NCBI RefSeq assembly: GCF_005280205.1
Contig: NZ_SUND01000001.1
Coordinates: 1 to 64,000, forward strand
DNA from: Bacillus yapensis
GTDB lineage: Bacteria; Bacillota; Bacilli; Bacillales; Cytobacillaceae
DNA: 64,000 bases
Reading direction: 5' to 3'
Position 1 is the stretch's first letter, and the number at the start of each line of letters is the position of its first letter. The translations under genes and the position numbers were made by a program. Shown one piece after another: positions 54,090-62,468 of this stretch. The notes below the pieces were generated by a model. That model did no database searches. It saw only the letters and a program-made list of their open reading frames with translations, and was not told the origin of the DNA.

Positions 54090-54590
54090 TTAAGGAGACA
54101 CCACAATTCTTCGGTCATCATCATTTTGTTCAAAAATTGTTCCATCGTGCTTATATTTCTTCAGAATAAAATGAGTTGTTGTGGAAAGAACTGAGTCTAA
54201 TGTAGAAAGCTTATCAGACACAAAGTGTGCGACCTCATTCATCGATTTTCCTTCAACAACAACCGATAGATCGTAAGCACCGGACATTAAATAAAGTGCC
54301 TTTACTTCTTTAAAACGATAAATTCGCTCAGCGATTTCGTCAAAACCAACACCACGTTTAGGAGTTACTTTTACATCAATCATGGCCGTTACACCTTCAT
54401 GACCAGCAATTTTTGACCAATCAACAATAGCTGAATATTGAACAATGACGTTGCTTTCTTCAAGTTTCTTGATTAAAACTTCTGTTTCTTCTAGACTTAG
54501 ATTTAACATTTTCGCCATATCTTCTGTTGAAGTACGTGCATCTTTTTCTAATATTTCAACAATTTCAAGCTCTTTTTCAGTTAGCTTCAT
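54090..54590 (-). CDS. alaR: Lrp/AsnC-family regulator AlaR (YugG)
   Basis: A 166-residue Lrp/AsnC protein: N-terminal helix-turn-helix (KLTEKELEIVEILEKDARTSTEDMAKMLNLSLEETEVLIK, with recognition helix near 30-45) and C-terminal RAM effector domain (about 75-150: IDVKVTPKRGVGFDEIAERI, VKALYLMSGAYDLSVVVEG). It controls alaT. The ATG at 54590 follows AGGTGG. An extended -10 TGCTATAAT (54624-54629 core) lies upstream on the minus strand. Confidence 0.9.
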   Translation of the reverse strand: MKLTEKELEIVEILEKDARTSTEDMAKMLNLSLEETEVLIKKLEESNVIVQYSAIVDWSKIAGHEGVTAMIDVKVTPKRGVGFDEIAERIYRFKEVKALYLMSGAYDLSVVVEGKSMNEVAHFVSDKLSTLDSVLSTTTHFILKKYKHDGTIFEQNDDDRRIVVSP

Positions 54591-54703
54591 AAAGACCACC
54601 TTAATCCTTCATAAAATATTTAAATTATAGCAAAATATCCTTTAGTTGAATATTTTATTTTTACCTATTTTTTTAAAAACATTTTTCATAAGGAGGATTG
54701 TTC

Positions 54704-55534
54704 ATGGAATATCCCCATTACAAAGGTCATAAATTAATCAACGGCAATGACCTTTATTACGAGTATTATAAAAATGAATCGTCCTCAAGAACGGTCGTAT
54801 TAATTCATGGCTTCCTTTCCTCTACCTTCAGTTTTCGTCGCTTGGTCCCTTTACTGCAGGAGGAGTATAATGTTCTTTCGGTTGACCTTCCTCCGTTTGG
54901 AAACAGCGGGAAATCAACACAATTCGTTTACTCATATGAAAATATGGCAAAATCAGTGATAGCACTTACTCAACAATTAGGGATCGAACAATTTATTCTC
55001 ATTGGACATTCTATGGGCGGTCAAATTTCTTTAAATATTGCCTATATGCAACCGGAACTCGTGGAAAAAGCAATACTTCTATGTAGTTCAGGTTATTTAG
55101 AACGGTCCAAGCAATCTTTAATTTTACTGAGTCATCTGCCCTTTTTTCATTTGTTTGTAAAGCGACACCTAGCCAAATCAGGTGTACTTAAAAACCTTCA
55201 AAATGTCGTCTATCGTCAGGAATTAATTGATGAAGAAATGTTCCATGGCTACATGAAACCATTTTTAGAAGAGCAGATTTTCAAAGGGTTAACTCGGTTG
55301 CTACGAGATCGGGAAGGAGATTTACCAGAGAACGTATTGCAGAAAATCGAGACACCTTGTTTATTGATTTGGGGAGAACAAGATAAAGTTGTGCCATTAC
55401 ATATTGGGAAGCGTTTGAAAAAGGATTTGAAGAACGCCAAACTTGTTGTCTTACAGGAAACTGGTCATTTAGTGCCCGAAGAGCGGCCAGAAGAGGTTTT
55501 TTCACATATTAAGGAGTTTATTGAAGGGGCTTGA
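54704..55534 (+). CDS. yugF: alpha/beta hydrolase YugF
   Basis: A 276-residue hydrolase: oxyanion HG motif VVLIHGFLSSTFSFRRLVPLL, nucleophile elbow LIGHSMGGQISLNIAY (Ser), acid LIWGEQDKVVPL (Asp), and C-terminal His in LQETGHLVPEE. A lid region lies near residues 135-190. AAGGAGGA precedes the ATG at 54704. Substrate unknown. In B. subtilis it sits next to alaR as here. Confidence 0.92.
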   Translation: MEYPHYKGHKLINGNDLYYEYYKNESSSRTVVLIHGFLSSTFSFRRLVPLLQEEYNVLSVDLPPFGNSGKSTQFVYSYENMAKSVIALTQQLGIEQFILIGHSMGGQISLNIAYMQPELVEKAILLCSSGYLERSKQSLILLSHLPFFHLFVKRHLAKSGVLKNLQNVVYRQELIDEEMFHGYMKPFLEEQIFKGLTRLLRDREGDLPENVLQKIETPCLLIWGEQDKVVPLHIGKRLKKDLKNAKLVVLQETGHLVPEERPEEVFSHIKEFIEGA

Positions 55535-55544
55535 GTGCCCCTAT

Positions 55545-55805
55545 TCATATAGAACATGATCCTTCGTTTTTAATAAGCAAAAGTTCACGAGCGATGCTTA
55601 AACATTTTTCTAAAGGAATGACTTCCTCAAAGGAAAATTCATAAATCCCTTGAATTTTCCGTGCTAGCTTATCTTCATCTTCAATATAATGAACCGCTGC
55701 AGCAGAATCTGCAACCTCTGGATCATAAGCCTCCTCACCGTATCCAAGAGGATCCCATTTTTTCAAAGCCTTCACGAGTCTTAAATTGGTTTCTAACATT
55801 TCCAT
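55545..55805 (-). CDS. yugE: YugE-like protein (DUF1871)
   Basis: An 86-residue helical, acidic protein resembling DUF1871/YugE: LETNLRLVKALKKWDPLGYG, DPEVADSAAAVHYIEDED, and ECPLEKCLSIARELLLIKN-like ends. Function unknown. The ATG at 55805 follows AGGTG. It converges on yugF with 10 bases between stops. Confidence 0.82.
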   Translation of the reverse strand: MEMLETNLRLVKALKKWDPLGYGEEAYDPEVADSAAAVHYIEDEDKLARKIQGIYEFSFEEVIPLEKCLSIARELLLIKNEGSCSI

Positions 55806-55904
55806 TCTTATCACCTAATTTTATGACAATTTGATTTAAATTTTCGTTTTATTATTCTATCATATAAATAGCTAGGAATATATTTCGAGGAATGGGGTGC
55901 AACA

Positions 55905-57074
55905 ATGGGAAATTATGATTTTGATAAAAGGATCGATCGCCAAAATACGGCTTCCGTTAAATGGGGCCTCAACAACGTTATTTTTGGCACAGACGACGTA
56001 TTGCCGATGTGGGTAGCAGATATGGATTTTGAACCTCCTCATGAGGTAAGCGAAGCCCTTAGAGAACGGCTAGAGCACGGCATCTTTGGCTATACATACA
56101 TACCTGAAGCAGCAGCCGATGCCATTCAATCATGGGTGAAAAAGCGCCATGATTGGGATATTCAAGCTTCTTGGATTTTATATAGTCCTGGTGTTGTTCC
56201 TTCGATCGGGGTCGCCATCCATGCATTCACGCAACCTGGAGATAAAGTGTTGATTCAATCACCAGTCTACACACCGTTTTTTAATACGATTGAACAAAAC
56301 GATCGTGTTGTTGTGAATTCACCACTCATCTTAAAAGAAAATCGCTATGAAATTGATTTCGCAGATTTTGAAGAGAAGCTAAAAGAAGATGTGAAGCTTT
56401 TCATTCTATGCAATCCACATAATCCTAGTGGACGGTCTTGGAATGAGGGTGAACTAAGAAAAATCGCTGATTTGTGTATGCAATATAATTGTCTAGTTGT
56501 TTCCGATGAAATTCATTCAGACTTAATGTTCAAGCCAAATCGACATGTCCCGATTGTTTCATTGGATGAAAAATACCAAAATCATATCATTACCTTTGTT
56601 GCACCAAGTAAAACATTTAATTTAGCAGGTCTCCAAGCTTCTGCCGCCATTATTCCAAATGCCGAACTTCGGAAAGCTTTTAAAACGACACAAGGAAAGC
56701 TTGGGTTCTTTCATTTGAACATCTTTGGTGTTACGGCAATGGAGGCAGCCTACCGTCATGGTGAAGCTTGGTTAGAGGAACTCATTGCCTATGTGAAAGA
56801 AAATATCGACATTACTACCGATTTTATCAAACAAGAATTGCCGGAACTTACCGTTATGGAGCCTGATGGTACATATTTGCTTTGGATCGATTGCCGTAAG
56901 CTTGGATTGTCCGATGAAGAACTGAAAGAAAAGCTGATTAAAAAAGGCAAGATCGGGCTTGAGCCTGGTCCAAAATACGGTCCTGGCGGTGAAGGCTTTG
57001 TCCGCATGAATCTCGCTTGTACACGCGAGACGCTTATGGATGGGCTTGAGCGGTTAAAAAGAGCATTCTCTTAA
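55905..57074 (+). CDS. patB: cystathionine beta-lyase/C-S lyase PatB
   Basis: A 389-residue MalY/PatB-type PLP enzyme: DKRIDRQNTASVKWG, LPMWVADMDFEPPHEV, NPHNPSGRSWNEGEL, VVSDEIHSDLMF and the PLP lysine in TFVAPSKTFNLAGLQASA. It cleaves C-S bonds of cystathionine or cysteine conjugates. In B. subtilis it lies beside kinB-kapB. Start ATG near GGGGTG. Its stop is directly followed by a repeat element. Confidence 0.93.
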   Translation: MGNYDFDKRIDRQNTASVKWGLNNVIFGTDDVLPMWVADMDFEPPHEVSEALRERLEHGIFGYTYIPEAAADAIQSWVKKRHDWDIQASWILYSPGVVPSIGVAIHAFTQPGDKVLIQSPVYTPFFNTIEQNDRVVVNSPLILKENRYEIDFADFEEKLKEDVKLFILCNPHNPSGRSWNEGELRKIADLCMQYNCLVVSDEIHSDLMFKPNRHVPIVSLDEKYQNHIITFVAPSKTFNLAGLQASAAIIPNAELRKAFKTTQGKLGFFHLNIFGVTAMEAAYRHGEAWLEELIAYVKENIDITTDFIKQELPELTVMEPDGTYLLWIDCRKLGLSDEELKEKLIKKGKIGLEPGPKYGPGGEGFVRMNLACTRETLMDGLERLKRAFS

Positions 57075-57199
57075 GTGGATTTCCGGAAATAATCGCTGTT
57101 TTTCCGGAATTATCTTGAAAGTTCCGGATAAAATTAGTTTTTTCCGGGATTAGTGTCTCAATTTCCGGAATTACTTATCAAAATTCCGGAATTCCACTT
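57073..57199. repeat. TTCCGG tandem repeat with terminal inverted repeats
   Basis: Six TTCCGG words at 57081, 57102, 57122, 57142, 57163 and 57184 give intervals of 21, 20, 20, 21 and 21 bases. The ends are inverted copies: AAGTGGA-TTTCCGGAA on the left and TTCCGGAAT-TCCACTT on the right, which could fold into one long stem. It fills the gap between patB and a terminator. Confidence 0.75.
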
Positions 57200-57212
57200 T
57201 CAAGCAAAGCAA

Positions 57213-57242
57213 AAGCTACCTAGCTCTTGAACTAGGTAGCTT
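57213..57242 (-). terminator. terminator of the 57241 gene
   Basis: AAGCTACCTAG-CTCTTGAA-CTAGGTAGCTT, a perfect 11-bp stem flanked by A- and T-rich sequence. Confidence 0.85.
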
Positions 57243-57441
57243 ATTTGTCTTGATGCTGCTTTAGCATTTTTTCCTCAAGTTCTTTCGTTTTTTCTTCGTC
57301 ACGCTTCGATTTTTTGATGATCCAACGCATTGTGATAATCGCTGCAATCAAAAAGATAACAGACGTGATTCCCGCAGGAATATATTCTGTTTTATCCTCA
57401 GGAAAATATAAAAATAGTGAAAGTACACTCCAATATAGCAT
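57241..57441 (-). CDS. small membrane protein, unknown
   Basis: A 66-residue protein with an N-terminal hydrophobic start (MLYWSVLSLFLYFP), a central helix GITSVIFLIAAIITMRWII and a charged C-terminal coil KKSKRDEEKTKELEEKML. The ATG at 57441 follows AAGGGGAG. No family recognised. It occupies the place where kinB lies in B. subtilis, on the opposite strand to kapB. Confidence 0.6.
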   Translation of the reverse strand: MLYWSVLSLFLYFPEDKTEYIPAGITSVIFLIAAIITMRWIIKKSKRDEEKTKELEEKMLKQHQDK

Positions 57442-57572
57442 CGGTTTCTCCCCTTCTGTCCAAACCATTCTCTTGGTTCATTATATCCTCACAAACTCGG
57501 AATTCAAAGCACTTTGTTTTTCATTAAGATTGGGTCATAATGAGGATAAAGCAATTAGAAAGGGGCGAGAAC

Positions 57573-57953
57573 ATGAGTGAATTGAATATCGGCGATTATG
57601 TGACCGCGTTTTATAAAACGGGAAAATATATCGGAGAAATCACAAATATACGGGAAGAACACTATTTGGTGAGGGTATTAGCCGTGGCTAAACATCCGAT
57701 GCAAGGAGACATACATAGTGGGAAGGAAGTAGACGTTCCTTTTTTCCATGAAAGAAGGGCACTAGCCCATCGTGAACAGGCAAATATGCCGAAAAAAATG
57801 GTTAAACCTTATGAAGGTGAAGTTCCCGAGTATAAGGAATCCTTAAAAATGGCTGTGGAGAAATTAAAAGAGGAATTAAAAGAGGATGCTTCCCCTTGGG
57901 CACAGCAAAGCTTAAAACATATCGAAACCCTCGAGCAAGATTATTTCAAATAA
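57573..57953 (+). CDS. kapB: kinase-associated lipoprotein B homologue KapB
   Basis: A 126-residue protein whose N-terminal half (IGDYVTAFYKTGKYIGEITNIREEHYLVRV) matches KapB, required for KinB signalling to Spo0F in B. subtilis. The C-terminal half is a basic/acidic helical region, KMAVEKLKEELKEDASPW. No lipoprotein signal is seen despite the family's name. The ATG at 57573 follows AAAGGGGCGAG. kinB is absent from the window, so KapB must act with another partner or has lost it. Confidence 0.85.
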   Translation: MSELNIGDYVTAFYKTGKYIGEITNIREEHYLVRVLAVAKHPMQGDIHSGKEVDVPFFHERRALAHREQANMPKKMVKPYEGEVPEYKESLKMAVEKLKEELKEDASPWAQQSLKHIETLEQDYFK

Positions 57954-57960
57954 GTATAAT

Positions 57961-57996
57961 AATAAGCCAAATCGTAGGATATAGATTTGGCTTATT
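57961..57996. terminator. bidirectional terminator, kapB and kapD
   Basis: AATAAGCCAAATC-GTAGGATATA-GATTTGGCTTATT, a 13-bp perfect stem between convergent genes; it overlaps the kapD stop codon. Confidence 0.9.
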
Positions 57997-58618
57997 AGGC
58001 AAAATTTTTATTAAACAACTTGGAAAAATCGACCCGATCCCCAATCGTTGTGGGTTCGTGTTGCTTTAAGTATTTTTTATCCTTTTCAACTAGATTGAAA
58101 ATATGATAGGTCGTGAGCGCGTCGTCTAATGCTCGATGATGCTTTCCAACGCCTTCTTTTCCATATTCCTCGACAGCCTTCCATAGGCCCGTTTGATTTT
58201 GGTCTCCAAAAAAACGCTTGTACTCCATCGACAAATCAATTTCTTGACCCTTTATCGGAAACGAAAAACCACCTTTTTGGCAATTGTTGCGGAGAACCTT
58301 CATATCCATGTTCCCCCAAGTTACGACTGTATTCTTTTTCGAATCAGAGGTAATATCCTCAAACTTTTGCACTAGCTCCGCAAAAGACATCCCTGTATCC
58401 ACTTGTTCCTGTGAAATATTCAAAAAGGATTTGCAGCGTTCGGACAGGATTGGATAACATACCGGCGTGACATAAGAAGAAAATGTATCATAAATTTGAT
58501 TATTGCGCACTGCCACAATCCCGACTTCAATAATCTCAGGAAAAAAGCCACGATACTTGGCACTTTTTTCAGGCATCGTAAATTCAAAATCTATGAATAA
58601 ATATTGGTGCTCCACCAT
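57995..58618 (-). CDS. kapD: 3'-5' exonuclease KapD, sporulation inhibitor
   Basis: A 207-residue DEDD-type exonuclease. Exo I is LFIDFEFTMP (D and E), Exo II lies in NTVVTWGNMDMKVLRNNC (D), and Exo III is HHRALDDALTTYHIF (H and D). KapD inhibits the KinA/KinB branch of sporulation initiation when overexpressed in B. subtilis. Start ATG with GGAGGGG upstream. Convergent with kapB. Confidence 0.92.
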   Translation of the reverse strand: MVEHQYLFIDFEFTMPEKSAKYRGFFPEIIEVGIVAVRNNQIYDTFSSYVTPVCYPILSERCKSFLNISQEQVDTGMSFAELVQKFEDITSDSKKNTVVTWGNMDMKVLRNNCQKGGFSFPIKGQEIDLSMEYKRFFGDQNQTGLWKAVEEYGKEGVGKHHRALDDALTTYHIFNLVEKDKKYLKQHEPTTIGDRVDFSKLFNKNFA

Positions 58619-58887
58619 TTATTCCCCTCCCTCCTTAACTTATTATTTATTCCTATAGGCAATCAACCATTCCGAAAATATTGAATGGTTATTAGATTTA
58701 TTCATTATATCATTTTTTAGAATTGTTTTTTAACTTTTCTGTGAAAACTTCTTTCTAAAATTACCACGTGAAATTGAAAATATTGTTAAATTATTTTTCA
58801 TACAAGTCTCTTTTTTCGACACAAGTTGTTCTATAATGAGGTAAGTTCAAATAATTTACAGATTATACTAGGAAGGAACGACTAATA

Positions 58888-60750
58888 ATGCGGGTGTTTA
58901 CTGGCTACTTTTTTATCATACTATTATTACCTGTATTTATTATACTTCTCATTCAGCTTTCCGAAGAGACTAGTAGAGTACAAAGCTTTCATAAGGTACT
59001 CGATAAAAATATTCAGGTTGAAGAAACAAACCTCTCCCAATCCAGCTTTATAAAGGATCAAAACGGGAAAATTGTTTCAGAAATTCACAAACCTATGAAC
59101 CGAATCTATGTGAGTTCTGAAAAAATACCTGAATTCATAAAAGAGATTTTTATTCTTTCAGAAGACAAGCATTTTTATGAGCATGCTGGTTTTGACATAG
59201 CCGCAATGGGTCGAGCCCTAGCGGTAAATATTCAAGCAAACGGGATTGAAGAAGGTGCGAGTACGATTACCCAACAGCTCGCACGTAATCTTTATTTATC
59301 TTATGAGCAGACCTATAATCGTAAACTAAGTGAGGTCCTTTATGCTTATCAGCTGGAGCGTATGTACTCCAAGGAAGAGATATTGGAACTCTATTTAAAT
59401 ACGATTTATTTTAATAGCGGTGCTTACGGGATTGAGGCAGCTGCCAACACTTATTTTCAAAAAAGTACTGAACAACTAACGAAAGCAGAGCTAGCTTTTT
59501 TAGCAGCGATTCCGAATAATCCAACCCTTTACAATCCGATTACGCATTTTGATCAAACAAAAGCCCGTCAGGAACGACTAATCGATTTAATCACCAAGGA
59601 AGGTTTCCTAAATAACGAAGAAGCAATTGCTCTAAAAGGAGAAAGCATTCAACTTAATCCGAAGAAGAGGATCGATCTATATCCAGATTATATTACGTAT
59701 GTTGAAAGTGAATTAAAGGATTTAATTGCTCAATCAGAAGGCTTCACTGCACAAATGGCCGAAGCCGATGCTTCTCAAAAAGAGTTACTGGAAAAGAATT
59801 TGGACACTCGAGTAAACGAAATTATTGCTTCAGGTATTGTCATTGAAACTGCTTTGAATCCGACGGTTCAGGAAAGAGCAGTTCAAGCCGTGAAGCGATA
59901 TCTTCCATATGAAGACATCGAGGGTTCAGCAACCGTGATTGATCATGGAGCACATGAAATCATCGCCCTTGTTGGTGGAAAAAATTATCAGAAATATGAT
60001 TTTAACCGCGCCTATCAAGGGTACCGTCAGCCTGGCTCGGCGATTAAGCCATTGCTCGTCTATGCACCTTATATCAATCAGACAAACGCCACTCTATCTG
60101 AAAAAATAAGTGCTGATAATATATGCTTTAATGAATATTGCCCGAAAAATTATGGCGAAGGCACTTACGGAATGGTTACGCTTGAGCAAGCGTTAATAAA
60201 GTCCTACAACACCCCTGCAGTACGGATTCTGAATAAAACTGGAATCGAGAACGCCTTTAATGACTTGGCTAAATTCCAATTCAAAAAGGTCACTGCTGAA
60301 GATCAACGATTACCTGCAGCAATTGGTGGATTTTCTTACGGTATGACTTCTCTTGAAATGACCAATGCCTTTACCGTTTTTGCGAATGGGGGCAACTACC
60401 AACCTGCTCGAACAATTCGGCAAGTGACCGACTTAAGTGGAAAGGTACTTTATAAGTGGGACGACTCTCTGACCGTTGTATGGAACAGTACAACCGTTGA
60501 TAAAATGAGGACTCTATTAAATAAAGTGACAACCTCCGGAACAGGAAGAAAAGCTTATTTCCCAAGTCCTTATATCGGTGGAAAAACAGGAACTACGAAT
60601 GATTACCATGATTTTTGGTTTATTGGGTTAACCGATAAAGTAACAGCTGGCGTATGGGTCGGCAAAGACAATCCCGCAAATATTAAATATGTAGAATCAA
60701 CCGCTCCTCACCAGCTTATTTGGAAGGAAATTGTTTCGGGGATTAAATAA
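58888..60750 (+). CDS. pbpD: penicillin-binding protein, bifunctional (PbpD, class A)
   Basis: A 620-residue class A PBP: one N-terminal membrane anchor (residues 5-22), glycosyltransferase domain with EDKHFYEHAGFD (92-103, catalytic Glu) and STITQQLARN (125-134), and transpeptidase domain with SxxK (S384-K387 in PGSAIKP), SYN (S439) and KTGTT (566-570). It polymerises and cross-links peptidoglycan. Length matches B. subtilis PbpD. Start ATG after GGAAGGAA. It lies after kapD, as in B. subtilis. Confidence 0.95.
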   Translation: MRVFTGYFFIILLLPVFIILLIQLSEETSRVQSFHKVLDKNIQVEETNLSQSSFIKDQNGKIVSEIHKPMNRIYVSSEKIPEFIKEIFILSEDKHFYEHAGFDIAAMGRALAVNIQANGIEEGASTITQQLARNLYLSYEQTYNRKLSEVLYAYQLERMYSKEEILELYLNTIYFNSGAYGIEAAANTYFQKSTEQLTKAELAFLAAIPNNPTLYNPITHFDQTKARQERLIDLITKEGFLNNEEAIALKGESIQLNPKKRIDLYPDYITYVESELKDLIAQSEGFTAQMAEADASQKELLEKNLDTRVNEIIASGIVIETALNPTVQERAVQAVKRYLPYEDIEGSATVIDHGAHEIIALVGGKNYQKYDFNRAYQGYRQPGSAIKPLLVYAPYINQTNATLSEKISADNICFNEYCPKNYGEGTYGMVTLEQALIKSYNTPAVRILNKTGIENAFNDLAKFQFKKVTAEDQRLPAAIGGFSYGMTSLEMTNAFTVFANGGNYQPARTIRQVTDLSGKVLYKWDDSLTVVWNSTTVDKMRTLLNKVTTSGTGRKAYFPSPYIGGKTGTTNDYHDFWFIGLTDKVTAGVWVGKDNPANIKYVESTAPHQLIWKEIVSGIK

Positions 60751-60794
60751 ATGTAGTATAAATGAGCTTGGCTAGTGAATGAATTAAGCTTGAT

Positions 60795-61094
60795 TGACAA
60801 CTTGATTGATTTTCGGCTAGATTTTGTCATTCATTCTCTGGTTATTTGACAGATTAGGCATCATTTTACTAGATTCTGTCATTCATTCTCTATTTGAGTG
60901 ACAACTTGATTGATATTTAACTAGATTCTGTCATTCATTCTTTGGTTGTTTGACAGATTGGGCATCATTCTACTAGATTCTGTCATTCATTTTGTGTTTC
61001 ATTGACAACTTGATTGATATTTAACTAGATTCTGTCATTCATTCTCTATTTGAATGACAACTTCGGCCAGATTCAACCAAATTTTGTCATTCAA
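60795..61094. repeat. six-unit, 52-bp-period tandem hairpin array
   Basis: Units start with TGACA at 60795, 60847, 60899, 60951, 61003 and 61055, an exact 52-base period. Each contains TGACA...TGTCA 30 bases apart. Units 1, 3 and 5 share ACTTGATTGAT, units 2 and 4 share GATTrGGCATCATT, and unit 6 diverges (ACTTCGGCCAG), so A-B-A-B-A-C order is visible. Unit ends TTCATTCTCT... also pair with the next unit's start. It is not CRISPR-like because there are no unique spacers. Confidence 0.85.
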
Positions 61095-61133
61095 ATCACA
61101 AAGTTTGCGTTTAGCTCAAGCAATAAAATCAAC

Positions 61134-61178
61134 AAAAGCTTTCCCCTAAAGGACATCATCCTAAGGGAAAGCTTTTTT
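61134..61178. terminator. terminator between pbpD repeat region and radical SAM gene
   Basis: AAAAGCTTTCCC pairs with GGGAAAGCTTTT around a CCTAAAGGACATC loop region; T-runs on both sides, serving the convergent radical SAM gene. Confidence 0.85.
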
Positions 61179-61179
61179 A

Positions 61180-62337
61180 TTATCCTTGCACAGCGTTCTT
61201 TTTCCCACGTAGCGCCATTGGGGTATAAACACAATATGGTTCACTTTCTAAATAGTCTCCTGTTACAGCATAGGTCCGGGAACGTGATCCCCCACAGACA
61301 AAGCGATATTCACAGACTCCACATTTCCCTTTGTATAGATCTGGATTACGTAGCTCCTTCAAAACTGGAGATTCACGGTAAATTTCTTTTAGTGGCTTCT
61401 CTCTAACGTTTCCAACCTTAATTGGAAGAAGTCCACTTGGGAGAACGTCGCCAACATGGGAGATAAAAATGAAGCCATTTCCGTCATTTACTCCTTTTGG
61501 AGCTCGCTTAAGTCCGTCAATCATGGAAGCATGATCAGTCGTGATCGTATCCTCATAGCGAATCTCATCACCATCAATACGGTGCTCTCTTGCTTTTTGC
61601 TGTAAAACGACTCGACGATAATGCTGAGCAGCCGTTGTCTTAATATCAAATGGCGCTGTTTTACTTAAATCATACAACCAGCGAAAGACCTTCTCATGTT
61701 CAGCAGGGGTAATACAAGCATCTTCCTGTCCTCGACCAGTCGGAACAAGGAGAAAAATATACCACATAATTGCCTTTAGGTCCTTCACAAGCTCAGCCAT
61801 TTGCTCAAGATGGTCGTAATTATAACGAGAAATAACCGTATTGATTTGGAGTGGCATATTTAATTCATTCAAGTACTTAATTTTTTCTAATGTTAGATCA
61901 AAAGAACCTGGTGTTCCTCTAAAATGGTCATGTATTTCTGGGGTAGGTCCATCAAGACTGAATCCCCATCTTGAAAGTCCAACATTCTTCGCTCTTTCCA
62001 TTTTTTCCTTCGTTACGTTTGCGGTAGCACTTGGCGTCATCGACACGCGCATGCCTTTTTTAACCGCATATTCTGCTAAATCGAATAAGTCCTCTCGCAT
62101 CATACAGTCACCACCAGTGAAGACGAGCATCGGATTATTCATTTCGTATATTTGATCAATGAGCTGAATTCCTTCCTCGTGTGTGAGCTCTCTCGGATCA
62201 GGTGTTGTTTGCGCGTCTGCTCGACAATGCACGCATTTTAGCTGACAGGCTCTCGTTACTTCCCATATAGCTATAAAAGGATTTTCATTATAATCAATTG
62301 TTTTTCCCATTCCATGTGGATGTGCTTTAACATGCAT
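61180..62337 (-). CDS. radical SAM/SPASM-domain protein (TIGR04053-like)
   Basis: A 385-residue radical SAM enzyme: the Fe-S cluster motif CQLKCVHC (about residues 30-37), the SAM-binding MLVFTGGDCMMRED, and a C-terminal SPASM region with CGVCEYRFVCGG and SEPYC cysteines. It resembles the Bacillus family TIGR04053 (related to AhbC/D heme-synthesis proteins), recalled not verified. It may modify a peptide or tetrapyrrole, but no precursor peptide or heme gene is adjacent. The ATG at 62337 follows AGGTG. Confidence 0.85.
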   Translation of the reverse strand: MHVKAHPHGMGKTIDYNENPFIAIWEVTRACQLKCVHCRADAQTTPDPRELTHEEGIQLIDQIYEMNNPMLVFTGGDCMMREDLFDLAEYAVKKGMRVSMTPSATANVTKEKMERAKNVGLSRWGFSLDGPTPEIHDHFRGTPGSFDLTLEKIKYLNELNMPLQINTVISRYNYDHLEQMAELVKDLKAIMWYIFLLVPTGRGQEDACITPAEHEKVFRWLYDLSKTAPFDIKTTAAQHYRRVVLQQKAREHRIDGDEIRYEDTITTDHASMIDGLKRAPKGVNDGNGFIFISHVGDVLPSGLLPIKVGNVREKPLKEIYRESPVLKELRNPDLYKGKCGVCEYRFVCGGSRSRTYAVTGDYLESEPYCVYTPMALRGKKNAVQG

Positions 62338-62432
62338 ATTGCTCACCTAGTTTCACATTATATTTTTTATTTAATTATAAAAATTATAAATAAGATGAGC
62401 AGTTACATTTGTCACTTTCACCAATAGAAAAA

Positions 62433-62464
62433 AGAGGAAATCCCATTGCAGCGGGACTTCCTCT
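62433..62464 (-). terminator. terminator of yufK
   Basis: AGAGGAA-TCCC pairs with GGGA-TTCCTCT around ATTGCAGC, just after the yufK stop. Confidence 0.85.
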
Positions 62465-62468
62465 CCTA

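Noticed and set aside
60795-61094. CRISPR array
   Set aside because: The period is constant, but units lack unique spacers; two unit types alternate and all share ends, so it is a tandem repeat.
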